NCBI RefSeq assembly: GCF_947493425.1
Contig: NZ_CANLRP010000048.1
Location: 1-48,822, forward strand
DNA from: an uncultured Microscilla sp.
GTDB lineage: Bacteria > Bacteroidota > Bacteroidia > Cytophagales > Microscillaceae
Direction of reading: 5' to 3'
Length of the DNA stretch: 48,822 nt
Part shown: piece by piece, positions 9,150 to 17,979 of the stretch
Position numbering within the stretch: position 1 is the first letter of the stretch
How the letters are laid out: each line of letters begins with the position of its first letter
Notes under the pieces: model-generated
Told to the model about the DNA's origin: nothing
Database searches by the model: none
What the model saw: only the letters and a program-made list of their open reading frames with translations
Position numbers and translations under genes: made by a program

Positions 9150-10328
9150 ATGCAAAATTTAAATAGCTTACCAGCGCCTGATAAAACTCCTAAACAATGG
9201 CATAAACGATTGAATGCTTGGTTTGTGATCGCACCTGAAATGGTCAACGAAAAACCTTGGCAAGCGCTGTTTATTACTACCCGCAAACTTCGTGGTATTG
9301 TCATGGTACTTATAGCATTGGCAGCTATAGGCACTGGCATTACCCTATTTATATTTTTGTTCCCTTGGAAGCTATCAAACTGGCTGCCTGTATTACAGGT
9401 ATTTTTAGGTTTATTCTTCGTGGCTTTATTACTCTTTATTTATTTTCGTGAACAAGGCAATCATTTTCACGCCAGATTTTTAGAAGAAGTTCGGCAGCTT
9501 GTTAACGACCAACAACACACCTTTATCCCACTTGATAAACGCAGAATACTCAGACAGTTTGAGTGGTACAGCAAAACAGCCATTTTAAAATGTAATCTAA
9601 TCGCCCTTTGCCTTGCTTTGATATTTAGCACTGCCCCCAAAAAAGTAATCAATGCCTTGAACCTCCGCAAACAGTCACTCGTCAAGAGCATGCAAGAAGC
9701 CATTGAACAAAAACGCCAGCGCATAGCCCACCTCAATGCTCTCAATACACAAAGCGAACAAATGATAACACAAGCTGAACGCCTCATCAAACACAATCAA
9801 ATATATATCAAACGCTTACGCAAAGGCATGCAAAAACATTACAGGCAAATTATAGAGCTCCGTCGTTACTTGAGGCATCTCAACAAGGTAAACTATCAAA
9901 TAAGGCAACTACAAAAAATAGGGCATAATGAGGTATGGAAACAAGAGCGGGTAGTAAAATCTAATGGATTGGTAATGGGACATATCAAAGGTTTAGTACA
10001 GGCAAGGCTTGAACAAAAAGAAAAGCCTGTAGCACTCGCAGATGCTATGCTAAGCAAGCATGGGACAATACTTGAAAAATTCAGACAACTCAGGGTGAGG
10101 TACCGAAAACTAGAAAGGCGTACCAATCATTTTAGTTATTTGAACTCTCTCGAAGTAAAAAAGGCTCAAGTGCAGATTATCAAAAATAAACAGCTGGTCA
10201 AAGAGTTGAAAAACAACATAAAACAACGAGATAATGTGGTAAAAAGATTTCAATATAGCCTTGCCCAAGCCCAACAAAAACTCCCTCATTTAAAAACACT
10301 GGAAGCAGCCTCTCAGCACCTACAATAA
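9150..10328 (+). CDS. Membrane protein with long C-terminal coiled coil
   Basis: I do not recognise the family. The 392-residue protein has an N-terminal cytosolic part of about 45 residues, two close hydrophobic segments at about 47-70 and 75-97, and a third at about 143-160. The remaining 220 residues are a long, highly charged helical region with heptad-like spacing of Leu and Ile and many Gln and Lys residues, including HYRQIIELRRYLRHLNKVNY. It could act as a membrane-tethered scaffold. The ATG at 9150 directly follows a TTG at 9147, which I reject. It diverges from the dihydroorotase-like gene across a gap of 136 bases. Function is unknown. Confidence 0.7.
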   Translation: MQNLNSLPAPDKTPKQWHKRLNAWFVIAPEMVNEKPWQALFITTRKLRGIVMVLIALAAIGTGITLFIFLFPWKLSNWLPVLQVFLGLFFVALLLFIYFREQGNHFHARFLEEVRQLVNDQQHTFIPLDKRRILRQFEWYSKTAILKCNLIALCLALIFSTAPKKVINALNLRKQSLVKSMQEAIEQKRQRIAHLNALNTQSEQMITQAERLIKHNQIYIKRLRKGMQKHYRQIIELRRYLRHLNKVNYQIRQLQKIGHNEVWKQERVVKSNGLVMGHIKGLVQARLEQKEKPVALADAMLSKHGTILEKFRQLRVRYRKLERRTNHFSYLNSLEVKKAQVQIIKNKQLVKELKNNIKQRDNVVKRFQYSLAQAQQKLPHLKTLEAASQHLQ

Positions 10329-10563
10329 ACCGAAACTGGAGCAAAATTACAGGTGATACATCGAACGCAAAGTTTGCATGATTATTGTAAAAGTACAATA
10401 ATTCATCACATGACTTATAAAATGTTTTACAATTCAATAAAAATATGAAACCTTATAAAATTCAACACGTTTGGTCAATATAGTCGGGAATAAACAAAAA
10501 CTTGATTTCTGGCACCCAACACTTATATTTTCTTAACATACCTTATAAATTTCAGGAATTATT

Positions 10564-10911
10564 ATGACTACTTTAACCAACCCAAGCTATATTAAAAACA
10601 GTATCATGAAGAATAATAAAGCAAAACTCTCGCGCAGTCATCAAGCTATTATCCTCATGCAGCAAGCCAAGCAGTTATTTGAATCTAATAACTATAATGA
10701 AGCCATACAATACTATACAAGAGTCATTGACTTGGGTACTACGCTCAATAACCTGGCTTATACATTGTATATGAGAGGCTGTACTTATGAAGCAGTAGGC
10801 AACATAGAAGAAGCATGCATTGACTGGAATGAAGCACAAAAATTAAACATCGTACATTCTTTAGGAGTAGACTTTGTAGAAGAAGCATTGTCTAAATACC
10901 AGGTGAACTAA
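10564..10911 (+). CDS. Small TPR protein
   Basis: This 115-residue soluble protein contains about two tetratricopeptide repeats: residues 30-60 (AKQLFESNNYNEAIQYYTRV) and residues 65-97 (YTLYMRGCTYEAVGNIEEAC). TPRs mediate protein-protein contacts. The C-terminal part (DWNEAQKLNIVHSLGVDFVEEALSKY) matches the end of the next gene's product in pattern: tryptophan, then GVD and an acidic helix. The two are therefore paralogues. The start is an ATG at 10564; a later ATG at 10606 would also keep the TPRs. It stands alone with AT-rich flanks. Confidence 0.75.
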   Translation: MTTLTNPSYIKNSIMKNNKAKLSRSHQAIILMQQAKQLFESNNYNEAIQYYTRVIDLGTTLNNLAYTLYMRGCTYEAVGNIEEACIDWNEAQKLNIVHSLGVDFVEEALSKYQVN

Positions 10912-11735
10912 AGACACCTCACCCAACCTTTTATATCCATCAAATAATAACATTGCCTTTTAAATCGGATTAAACAGTAGACTAAATTCCTTCATATTTA
11001 ATATATGATACAACTAATATTACAACAGGCTATTAGTTGCCTGGTATACAAGTTTATATACAATAGTAATATAAAATAGATACAATTTATATTATTAATA
11101 CAACAGCAGTCTATCATATCCACTGAATGTCCTACCAACGACTAATATAAAGCTTGTAAACCACTTGCCTTTTACATCGAGCATTGTTACGCTTGAACCC
11201 TTCCCTTGCCTACACCCAATAAAACACATAGTTTATTTGCAAGCATTTGATGACACTCTCCATGTTGTAATACTGTCTCATCAACTGTTAAAAGTAGAAA
11301 AACCCTTCACTCAATATCAAAAATGTAGATTTTCCCCACTTTTGAGTATAGGTATAATTGCCTAATTATTAGGTACATGTCAATAGTTAATGGGTGGAAT
11401 ATTTTATTACTCCCGTGAATTTTACTACATTTGTGGACTCATCTTTCAAAAATCCCCACATCAACCATTCTCAAACTAAATTTCTGCTAATTTATTCAAC
11501 CCTATCCTATTCACTTATAACCTTTACCTCTCATACAACCTACTGTTGTATATGGTTGAGTATAGGCTGTAAAATCAATGATACATCATTATTTTACAAC
11601 CAAGCTATGAGCGCTTTTAATACAATGCTTCAAAATAATCGCTGGCTAAGTTCCAAATACCTGTCAATGCTAAAAGACATGGTTAAATATGACACTATAA
11701 AATTTATGTGTGACAATAAGCACGATGGAAAGAAA
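10912..11735. other. Long AT-rich region between two TPR genes
   Basis: These 824 bases lie between two paralogous TPR genes. Reading frames here begin with TTG or GTG and encode low-complexity or unlikely sequences. The long frame that runs into the second TPR gene from a GTG at 11394 looks spurious upstream of 11736, because the encoded Ser/Thr-rich stretch matches no domain. I see no hairpin with a U tract and no RNA gene. It may contain a decayed gene between two tandem TPR copies. Confidence 0.4.
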
Positions 11736-12047
11736 ATGAGTGACTCTCCAGAAAATTTATTTCCAAAAATCTCGCGTAATGACGCCATTGAAATGATCAA
11801 CCAAGCTGATATAGCTTTTGAAGAAAAAAAATACCGTAAAACAATCAGGTTATTAGGTCAGGCTTTAAATGCTCCCTTATCAGATTTTGATAAAGGATAC
11901 ATTCTATACTTAAAAGGGAAAGCTTATCACGAAATAGGTAATACAGCGCAGGCTTGCCACCAATGGTCGCTGGCAATTGAGCTGGGGTTGGCACACCCTA
12001 CTGGGGTTGATCTTATAAGCGAAGAGTACCGAAAGCATTGTACGTAA
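11736..12047 (+). CDS. Small TPR protein, paralogue of the 10564 gene
   Basis: From the ATG at 11736 this gene encodes 103 residues, including two TPR-like helix pairs: AIEMINQADIAFEEKKYRKT and LYLKGKAYHEIGNTAQACHQ. It aligns with the upstream TPR protein over the whole length and shares the closing pattern W, then GVD, then an acidic helix. The frame stays open upstream to a GTG at 11394 and includes an ATG at 11607, so a longer N-terminus cannot be excluded. I chose the short form because it begins where homology to the paralogue begins. It is a likely protein-interaction module of unknown partner. Confidence 0.65.
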   Translation: MSDSPENLFPKISRNDAIEMINQADIAFEEKKYRKTIRLLGQALNAPLSDFDKGYILYLKGKAYHEIGNTAQACHQWSLAIELGLAHPTGVDLISEEYRKHCT

Positions 12048-12212
12048 CAGAAAATAAGTAATGGTTATAATGCTATTATTTGATGTTTTCCGCAGGTTCA
12101 AAGCCTTTGAATTGGTAATAATACTTCTCAAAAAAATAGTAATACTATCACTTTTAATCTAATTACTTAATTTTTTTTGAACAAAAAGCACCTCTTTTGG
12201 GTTTTAGGTTCA

Positions 12213-12231
12213 ACAAACTTTGATAGTTTGT
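12213..12231. promoter_or_regulatory. Palindrome overlapping the sufB -33 element, candidate operator
   Basis: Arms ACAAACT at 12213-12219 and AGTTTGT at 12225-12231 are perfect inverted repeats around 5 bases. They overlap the proposed -33 box of sufB. Such a site could bind a dimeric regulator sensing Fe-S status, but the factor is not known and the AT-rich context makes chance palindromes fairly common. Confidence 0.35.
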
Positions 12232-12250
12232 ACAATTACTTGTAATTTTG
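12219..12250 (+). promoter_or_regulatory. Bacteroidota promoter of the suf operon
   Basis: TTTG at 12219-12222 is followed after exactly 20 bases by TAATTTTG at 12243-12250. This fits the Bacteroidota consensus TTTG, 19-21 bases, TAnnTTTG. The start of transcription would fall about 5 bases after 12250, leaving a leader of about 40 bases before the sufB ATG at 12296. Confidence 0.7.
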
Positions 12251-12295
12251 TAAAGATTATAATCATTCTAAATAACGAATGCAAAATTGGGTAGC

Positions 12296-13741
12296 ATGAG
12301 TAAAGAAACCGACATATTAGAAGAACACATCAATTCTGACTACAAATATGGTTTTGAGACCAAAATAGAGACCGAATCGGCTCCTAAAGGTCTCGATGAA
12401 AACACCATACGTTTTATATCAGCCAAAAAAAATGAGCCAGAATGGATGCTTGAGTGGCGCCTGGCTGCGTTTGCTCAATGGAAAACAATGACTGAACCCA
12501 ATTGGCAAAATGTAGACTTCCCAAAGATTGACTATCAAGATATTATATATTACGCTGCTCCTAAGAAAAAGCCAAAACTAAACAACCTTGATGAGGTTGA
12601 TCCAGAGTTGCTGAAAACTTTTGAGAAGCTAGGTATTTCTTTAGAAGAGCAAAAACGACTTACTGGAGTTGCGGTAGATGCCGTAGTAGATAGTGTGTCT
12701 ATTACTACTACTTTTAAAGAAAAATTAGGAGAGTTGGGAATCATATTTTGCTCTATGAGTGATGCTCTTCAGGAACACCCTGAGTTAGTACGTAAGTACT
12801 TAGGTAAAGTAGTACCTACCAACGACAATTATTTTGCAGCGTTGAATTCTGCTGTATTTAGTGACGGCTCGTTTTGTTACATACCCAAAGGCGTTCGTTG
12901 CCCAATGGAACTTTCTACTTATTTCCGTATCAACACTGCGGGAACCGGGCAGTTTGAACGTACTTTGATTATAGCTGATGAGAGTAGCTATGTAAGTTAC
13001 CTTGAGGGTTGTACTGCTCCTATGCGTGACGAAAACCAATTGCATGCTGCAGTGGTTGAGTTGATAGCCATGGACAATGCCGAAATAAAGTACTCTACTG
13101 TACAAAACTGGTATCCTGGTGATAAAAACGGTAAGGGAGGTATTTATAACTTTGTAACCAAACGTGGAATTTGTGACGGGGTAAATTCAAAAATATCCTG
13201 GACACAAGTAGAAACCGGATCAGCGGTTACCTGGAAGTACCCCAGTTGTATACTCAAGGGTGACAACTCTATAGGAGAGTTTTATTCGGTAGCAGTTACT
13301 AATAATTACCAACAAGCAGATACTGGAACTAAGATGATTCACATTGGTAAAAATACCAAGAGTCGTATTGTGTCTAAGGGGATCTCTGCAGGGCATAGTC
13401 AAAACTCATACCGGGGTCAGGTAAAAGTAATGAAACGTGCACACAATGCCCGTAACTATTCGCAGTGTGACTCGCTGCTCATGGGTGATTTGTGTGGAGC
13501 ACATACTTTTCCGTATATAGAAGCTGACAACCCTACAGCAGTAATTGAACATGAAGCTACTACTTCTAAAATTGGTGAAGACCAATTGTTTTACTGTACC
13601 CAACGAGGTATAGACCCAGAAGCTGCAGTGGCGTTGATTGTCAATGGGTATGCCAAAGAAGTGCTCAAACAACTTCCAATGGAGTTTGCAGTAGAAGCTC
13701 AAAAACTATTGGCGATTAGCCTGGAAGGTAGTGTAGGTTAA
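12296..13741 (+). CDS. sufB: Fe-S cluster assembly scaffold subunit SufB
   Basis: SufB is the core scaffold of the SufBCD complex, which builds Fe-S clusters from sulfide delivered by SufS/SufE. The 481-residue length is standard. Typical stretches are [40 protein letters not shown] near residue 180, and the long beta-helix core containing [20 protein letters not shown]. The C-terminal [16 protein letters not shown] region at about residue 420 is conserved, including the Cys and Glu residues needed for assembly. The start is the ATG at 12296, not the in-frame TTG at 12287. It leads the suf operon from a well-formed promoter. A possible weak stem-loop follows its stop. Confidence 0.97.
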   Translation: MSKETDILEEHINSDYKYGFETKIETESAPKGLDENTIRFISAKKNEPEWMLEWRLAAFAQWKTMTEPNWQNVDFPKIDYQDIIYYAAPKKKPKLNNLDEVDPELLKTFEKLGISLEEQKRLTGVAVDAVVDSVSITTTFKEKLGELGIIFCSMSDALQEHPELVRKYLGKVVPTNDNYFAALNSAVFSDGSFCYIPKGVRCPMELSTYFRINTAGTGQFERTLIIADESSYVSYLEGCTAPMRDENQLHAAVVELIAMDNAEIKYSTVQNWYPGDKNGKGGIYNFVTKRGICDGVNSKISWTQVETGSAVTWKYPSCILKGDNSIGEFYSVAVTNNYQQADTGTKMIHIGKNTKSRIVSKGISAGHSQNSYRGQVKVMKRAHNARNYSQCDSLLMGDLCGAHTFPYIEADNPTAVIEHEATTSKIGEDQLFYCTQRGIDPEAAVALIVNGYAKEVLKQLPMEFAVEAQKLLAISLEGSVG

Positions 13742-13777
13742 TAGATACTTAGTAATTACATATACAAAACTAATATA

Positions 13778-13820
13778 GTGAGGATGTCGCAAATTTATGT
13801 TGAGGCATCCTCTCAATTTT
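13778..13820 (+). terminator. Possible weak attenuator after sufB
   Basis: AGGATG at 13781-13786 can pair with CATCCT at 13806-13811 across a loop of about 19 bases, followed by CAATTTTAT. The short stem, large loop and interrupted T tract make it a weak candidate. It could lower expression of the downstream genes relative to sufB. Confidence 0.3.
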
Positions 13821-13929
13821 ATCTGTCCGATTACCAATAAAAAATACTGATATTATCCCAATCATTTGGCATCAATCATTAGATTTGAAAATAAACTCCA
13901 TACGAATATTAGTTTAATAGGATTTGCAC

Positions 13930-15012
13930 ATGAAAAATTATGTTTTTCAAAATGATTCTTCACCCGTTTCTTTCAATTATGATTATGCCAATATTATAGA
14001 CTATCAGTGTCAGATTGAAGCCTCTAAATACTTTGTAGCTGTCAATAGCCTTATTCCCAATGTCATTGCTTTTTATGAGAGTGTAGACATTGAGAAATTT
14101 CTCGCCAAAATACAATCAAGCTTTGATATAGACGCAGGCAAAATGTGGAAATATGAAAGCTATTCCCGTAAAAAAGATAAAATAGCCATTTCTAACTTTA
14201 TCATTCACATTGAGCAAGACCTGTTGGTGTGCTTTGATGAAGATGATAGCTACATCAAAATTCTATACAGCGATAATATCCCCCAACAAACTATTGATAC
14301 AATTGTCAATCATATCAGAGAAAGCTTTGGCGAAACCAAAGCTGAAGGTAAGATTTTTTTGTTGTATGAGAATAATAATTACTTGTATCTCAAAGATTTT
14401 GAAGTAAAGAAAAGTGTGCTGGATATTGGCAGCAATTATAATGACAGCTTTGCCGATATTCATCAGCTTATTGTAGAAAGGCTAAATACTCCTGACGACA
14501 AGGGGCTGGTACTGTTGCATGGCATACCGGGTACGGGCAAAACAAGCTATATTCGTTATTTGACTTCTTTGATAGATAAAAAAATGATTTACATTCCGCC
14601 GGAGTATGCCCACAAGATTGCTTCGCCGGACTTCTTGACACTGTTGATTGCCAACCCAAATTCTATACTGATCATTGAAGATGCTGAAAACATAGTAGAA
14701 GAAAGGGATGGTTATCGAAACGCTTCGGTAGCAAACCTGCTGAATGTAGCAGATGGCTTGCTGTCTGACTGTCTTAATATTCAAATACTGTGTACATTTA
14801 ATGCGCACATTAGCAAAATAGATAAGGCGTTGCTACGTAAGGGGCGTTTGATTGCCATGTATGAATTTGGAAAATTGGCCAAGAGAAAAGCTCAGCAATT
14901 GTCGGACAAACTGGGCTATAAAAATGAAGTAAAAGAAGCCATGACGCTGGCTAACATATATAATCAGGATGAACTTAAGTTTTCTGAGAATAGTATTAAA
15001 ATTGGGTTTTAA
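13930..15012 (+). CDS. AAA+ ATPase inserted between sufB and sufC
   Basis: The 360-residue protein has an unrecognised N-terminal half (residues 1-190) and a C-terminal AAA+ ATPase domain. Walker A is GIPGTGKTS at about residue 198, Walker B is ILIIEDAE at about 245, sensor 1 is LCTFNAH near 290, and LLRKGRL near 305 supplies the arginine region. These match the Bcs1-like or CDC48-like branch of single-ring AAA proteins. It lies 188 bases after sufB and 112 bases before sufC on the same strand, splitting the suf cluster. The sequence is more AT-rich than the suf genes. It could be a chance insertion or a Fe-S related remodeller; only the ATPase call is firm. The start is ATG 13930 rather than TTG 13924. 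Confidence 0.85.
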   Translation: MKNYVFQNDSSPVSFNYDYANIIDYQCQIEASKYFVAVNSLIPNVIAFYESVDIEKFLAKIQSSFDIDAGKMWKYESYSRKKDKIAISNFIIHIEQDLLVCFDEDDSYIKILYSDNIPQQTIDTIVNHIRESFGETKAEGKIFLLYENNNYLYLKDFEVKKSVLDIGSNYNDSFADIHQLIVERLNTPDDKGLVLLHGIPGTGKTSYIRYLTSLIDKKMIYIPPEYAHKIASPDFLTLLIANPNSILIIEDAENIVEERDGYRNASVANLLNVADGLLSDCLNIQILCTFNAHISKIDKALLRKGRLIAMYEFGKLAKRKAQQLSDKLGYKNEVKEAMTLANIYNQDELKFSENSIKIGF

Positions 15013-15124
15013 TACCCACACAAATTTTTAATGTCGGTTATCAAACAAACATAGGAGTCTTTTGTTGCAAGATTGGTAACAGATTTTAAATGTTGAATTT
15101 TTGAATGCTTAAATTGAAACAATC

Positions 15125-15883
15125 ATGTTAAAAATAAATGACCTTCATGCCTCTATTGAGGGTAAGAAAATTCTAAAAGGAATTAATCTGGAAGTTAAAG
15201 CGGGAGAAATTCACGCTATTATGGGCCCCAATGGATCGGGTAAAAGTACACTTGCTTCGGTACTTGCTGGACGCGAGGATTATGAAGTAGAACAAGGGAG
15301 CATTGAATTTACTGGAAAAGATTTGTTAGAACTAGCGCCGGAAGAAAGAGCGGGAGAAGGTGTTTTTCTTGCGTTTCAATACCCTGTGGAGATTCCTGGT
15401 GTAACTACTATTAATTTTTTGAAAACTGCTACCAATGAAATACGCAAATACCGAGGTGAAGAGCCTTTGGATGCGGTACAGTTTCTGAAAAGAATGAAAG
15501 AAAAAACCAGCTTGGTAAACATTAGCCAAGACTTATTGAAGCGTTCTTTGAACGAAGGTTTTTCAGGTGGCGAAAAGAAGCGTAACGAAGTATTTCAAAT
15601 GGCGATGCTTGAGCCCAAACTGGCTATTTTGGACGAAACTGACTCAGGTTTGGACATTGATGCTTTGCGCATTGTGGCCGAAGGAGTAAATCAATTGAAA
15701 AGCAGCGAAAACGCCACTATTGTAGTGACTCACTATCAACGATTGCTTGAGTATATTGTTCCTGATTTTGTTCACGTATTGTTTGATGGACGTATTGTAA
15801 AATCAGGCACTAAAGATTTGGCACTAGAACTTGAAGCTAAAGGGTACGACTGGATCAAGGAAGAAGTAGCAGCTGCGCAGTAG
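15125..15883 (+). CDS. sufC: Fe-S cluster assembly ATPase SufC
   Basis: SufC is the ABC-type ATPase that binds SufB and SufD and drives the conformational change needed for cluster assembly in the cytoplasm. The 252-residue length is normal. Walker A is GPNGSGKST at about residue 34, the ABC signature is FSGGEKKRNE near 147, and Walker B reads LAILDETDSGLD near 170. The switch histidine is in VVTHYQR near 203. All catalytic elements are intact. The ATG is at 15125. The gene is followed after 55 bases by the pentapeptide gene and belongs with sufB and sufD to the same operon. Confidence 0.97.
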   Translation: MLKINDLHASIEGKKILKGINLEVKAGEIHAIMGPNGSGKSTLASVLAGREDYEVEQGSIEFTGKDLLELAPEERAGEGVFLAFQYPVEIPGVTTINFLKTATNEIRKYRGEEPLDAVQFLKRMKEKTSLVNISQDLLKRSLNEGFSGGEKKRNEVFQMAMLEPKLAILDETDSGLDIDALRIVAEGVNQLKSSENATIVVTHYQRLLEYIVPDFVHVLFDGRIVKSGTKDLALELEAKGYDWIKEEVAAAQ

Positions 15884-15938
15884 TACACAAAACTAAAACT
15901 TGACTGCTCTGGACAATCTCTAATCTAAAATCGGACTT

Positions 15939-16514
15939 ATGGCAGACAATTTTGATGAAACTCGTGACTCGATGAAAAACTTGGTAAAAGAGGCCAAGCC
16001 TGTATTAAACAAAGAGTTTAACGAGCTATTGCTAGACCACGATATGTTTTTGCAAAATGGAGGTGCAGGAGGACACTGGGCTACTTTTTATATCAAAAAC
16101 CTGATATTTGGAGTATATAAAGGCATTGATACTGATGATATAAAAACAGGTAAACAGGCCAAATTATGCTTCAAAAATTTACAAGAAATAGACTTGAGCC
16201 AAATTCGCCTCCCTTATGCTGATTGTGCAGCAGTATATGCCATCAAGAAAGACTGGGGTGGCTCTGACCTTGAAGGGAGTTTGTTTATAGACTCTATTCT
16301 CAACGATTGCTGCTTTGATAAGGCTGATCTATACTCTACTGATTTTTCACGCTCACAGATGCGTAATTGTAGTTTTAAAGGAGCAAGCCTAGTGAATACC
16401 GATTTTGAAGATTGTGATTTGACTGGAGCTGATTTTAGAGGAGCCAAAATTGATCAATCCACAAGTTTTAAAAATGCCATACTCAAGGATGCCAAAATGG
16501 ACACACAAGTGTAA
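15939..16514 (+). CDS. Pentapeptide-repeat protein within the suf operon
   Basis: This 191-residue soluble protein has an N-terminal domain of about 100 residues that I do not recognise. A C-terminal run of pentapeptide repeats follows, with the A(D/N)LXX pattern from about residue 122: CFDKADLYSTDFSRSQMRNC, then CSFKGASLVNTDFEDCDLTG, then ADFRGAKID. Such repeats fold as a right-handed beta-helix, the same general shape as the SufB and SufD cores, so a role as a partner surface is imaginable but unproven. It is co-directional with its neighbours, 55 bases after sufC and 60 bases before sufD. Several cysteines (residues about 87-147) are present. Confidence 0.8.
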   Translation: MADNFDETRDSMKNLVKEAKPVLNKEFNELLLDHDMFLQNGGAGGHWATFYIKNLIFGVYKGIDTDDIKTGKQAKLCFKNLQEIDLSQIRLPYADCAAVYAIKKDWGGSDLEGSLFIDSILNDCCFDKADLYSTDFSRSQMRNCSFKGASLVNTDFEDCDLTGADFRGAKIDQSTSFKNAILKDAKMDTQV

Positions 16515-16574
16515 CTATTCCCTCAGCCAAAGGGGTGGCATTGTCTCTAATTTTGACTTAGAATTTTAACAAAC

Positions 16575-17903
16575 ATGAGTACTATAGATAAATTAAATCT
16601 AAAATCTACTTTGCTTGAGCAGTTCAAAACTTTTGAGAATACGCTCAACGGCAAAAGCCAAAAACCTATACACAAAATCCGTCAACAGGCAATTCAATCG
16701 TTTGATGGGTTGGGTTTTCCTACTACCAAACACGAAGAATGGAAGTATACCAACCTTGGCAAGGTACTCAAAGAAGCGTATGCATTTGGGCAAACATCTC
16801 CTTTGCAAAAGGCAGATATTGAGCAATTTTTCTTGCCTAATATGCCCAAAGCCAACAACATCGTTTTTGTAAACGGGGTGTATCAGCCTGCACTTTCTCA
16901 GATTGTATCTTCGGAAGATGTGTTGGTAGTAAAAAACCTGGAAGAAGCCTACGATACCCATACAGCACTGGTTGAGCCTCATTTTGCCCAACTTGCCAAC
17001 AGTGAAGAAGAAGCTTTGATTGCTCTCAATACTGCTTTTGTTCAAGATGGTGTGTTTATTCATGTACCTGCCAATAAGGTAGTAGAAGAGCCTACGGTGT
17101 TGTACTTTATCAATGATGCCCGCAACGAAAATGTAGGTGTACAGCCTCGCTCATTGATTGTGATAGAAAAAGGTGCACAAGCCACTTTTGTAGACAAAAC
17201 TGATACTATAGGCGGCCAGGCAAGCTTTAGTAATGCTGTAATGGAAGTAGTAGTAGAGCCCAACGCTCGAATGACTCATTATAAAGTACAGAACGATCAG
17301 CCTAATGCATCGTATGTGGGCACTACTCAGGTAAAGCAAGCATCTGATAGCTACTATGCCAATACTACCATATCGCTCAATGGTGGGGTCATTCGTAACA
17401 ACTTGAACATAGCCTTGGATGGTTCTAATGTAGAGTCGAACATGTTTGGCTTGTATATGCTTACGGGTAATACACACGTAGACAACCACAGTGTGGCCGA
17501 TCACCTTAAGCCTCATTCGCTTAGTAATGAGTTGTACAAAGGGGTGCTGGATGGAAAGAGTACGGGGGTATTTAACGGTAAAATTTTTGTGCGACAGGAT
17601 GCGCAAAAAACCAACGCTTACCAGCAAAACCGTAATATATTGTTGTCTGATAACTCTTCTATCAATACCAAACCTCAGCTTGAGATTTGGGCAGATGATG
17701 TGAAGTGTTCGCACGGGGCTACTACCGGAAACCTCGACGAAGAAGCATTGTTTTACTTACGCTCGCGTGGTATTGCAACAAATGAAGCCCGCGCTTTGTT
17801 AATTCACGCTTTTGGTAATGAAATAGTAGATAAAATTGAGCTTGAACCTTTACGTATATACCTCGAAAACCTTGTAATGGAGCGTTTAGAAGTACAATTT
17901 TAA
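16575..17903 (+). CDS. sufD: Fe-S cluster assembly subunit SufD
   Basis: SufD pairs with SufB in the SufBC2D scaffold complex and is needed for iron entry. The 442-residue length fits. The N-terminal helical part holds GLGFPTTKHEEWKYTNLGKV near residue 50, as in most SufD proteins. The beta-helix core follows, and the conserved C-terminus contains CSHGATTGNLDEEALFYLRS and RGIATNEARALLIHAFGNEI. The start ATG is at 16575. A strong intrinsic terminator lies 26 bases after the stop, so the operon ends here. The desulfurase sufS and sufE, often the next genes in Bacteroidota, are not in this window. Confidence 0.96.
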   Translation: MSTIDKLNLKSTLLEQFKTFENTLNGKSQKPIHKIRQQAIQSFDGLGFPTTKHEEWKYTNLGKVLKEAYAFGQTSPLQKADIEQFFLPNMPKANNIVFVNGVYQPALSQIVSSEDVLVVKNLEEAYDTHTALVEPHFAQLANSEEEALIALNTAFVQDGVFIHVPANKVVEEPTVLYFINDARNENVGVQPRSLIVIEKGAQATFVDKTDTIGGQASFSNAVMEVVVEPNARMTHYKVQNDQPNASYVGTTQVKQASDSYYANTTISLNGGVIRNNLNIALDGSNVESNMFGLYMLTGNTHVDNHSVADHLKPHSLSNELYKGVLDGKSTGVFNGKIFVRQDAQKTNAYQQNRNILLSDNSSINTKPQLEIWADDVKCSHGATTGNLDEEALFYLRSRGIATNEARALLIHAFGNEIVDKIELEPLRIYLENLVMERLEVQF

Positions 17904-17929
17904 GCTTTAAATATATAAAATTATATACT

Positions 17930-17972
17930 ACGGCAAGATTTGGAGTAACGCTCTGAATCTTGCCGTTTTTTT
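17930..17972 (+). terminator. Intrinsic terminator of the suf operon
   Basis: Perfect 11-bp arms (ACGGCAAGATT at 17930-17940 and AATCTTGCCGT at 17956-17966) enclose a 15-base loop and are followed directly by a run of T. The strand and position show it ends the sufD transcript. It may also end the LRR gene transcript coming from the other side, where the opposite arm is preceded by an A run. Confidence 0.9.
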
Positions 17973-17979
17973 GTCCCCT

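Noticed and set aside
11165..11365. 66-residue frame between the TPR genes
   Set aside because: It starts with TTG, has no recognisable motif and lies in an AT-rich spacer; nothing supports expression.
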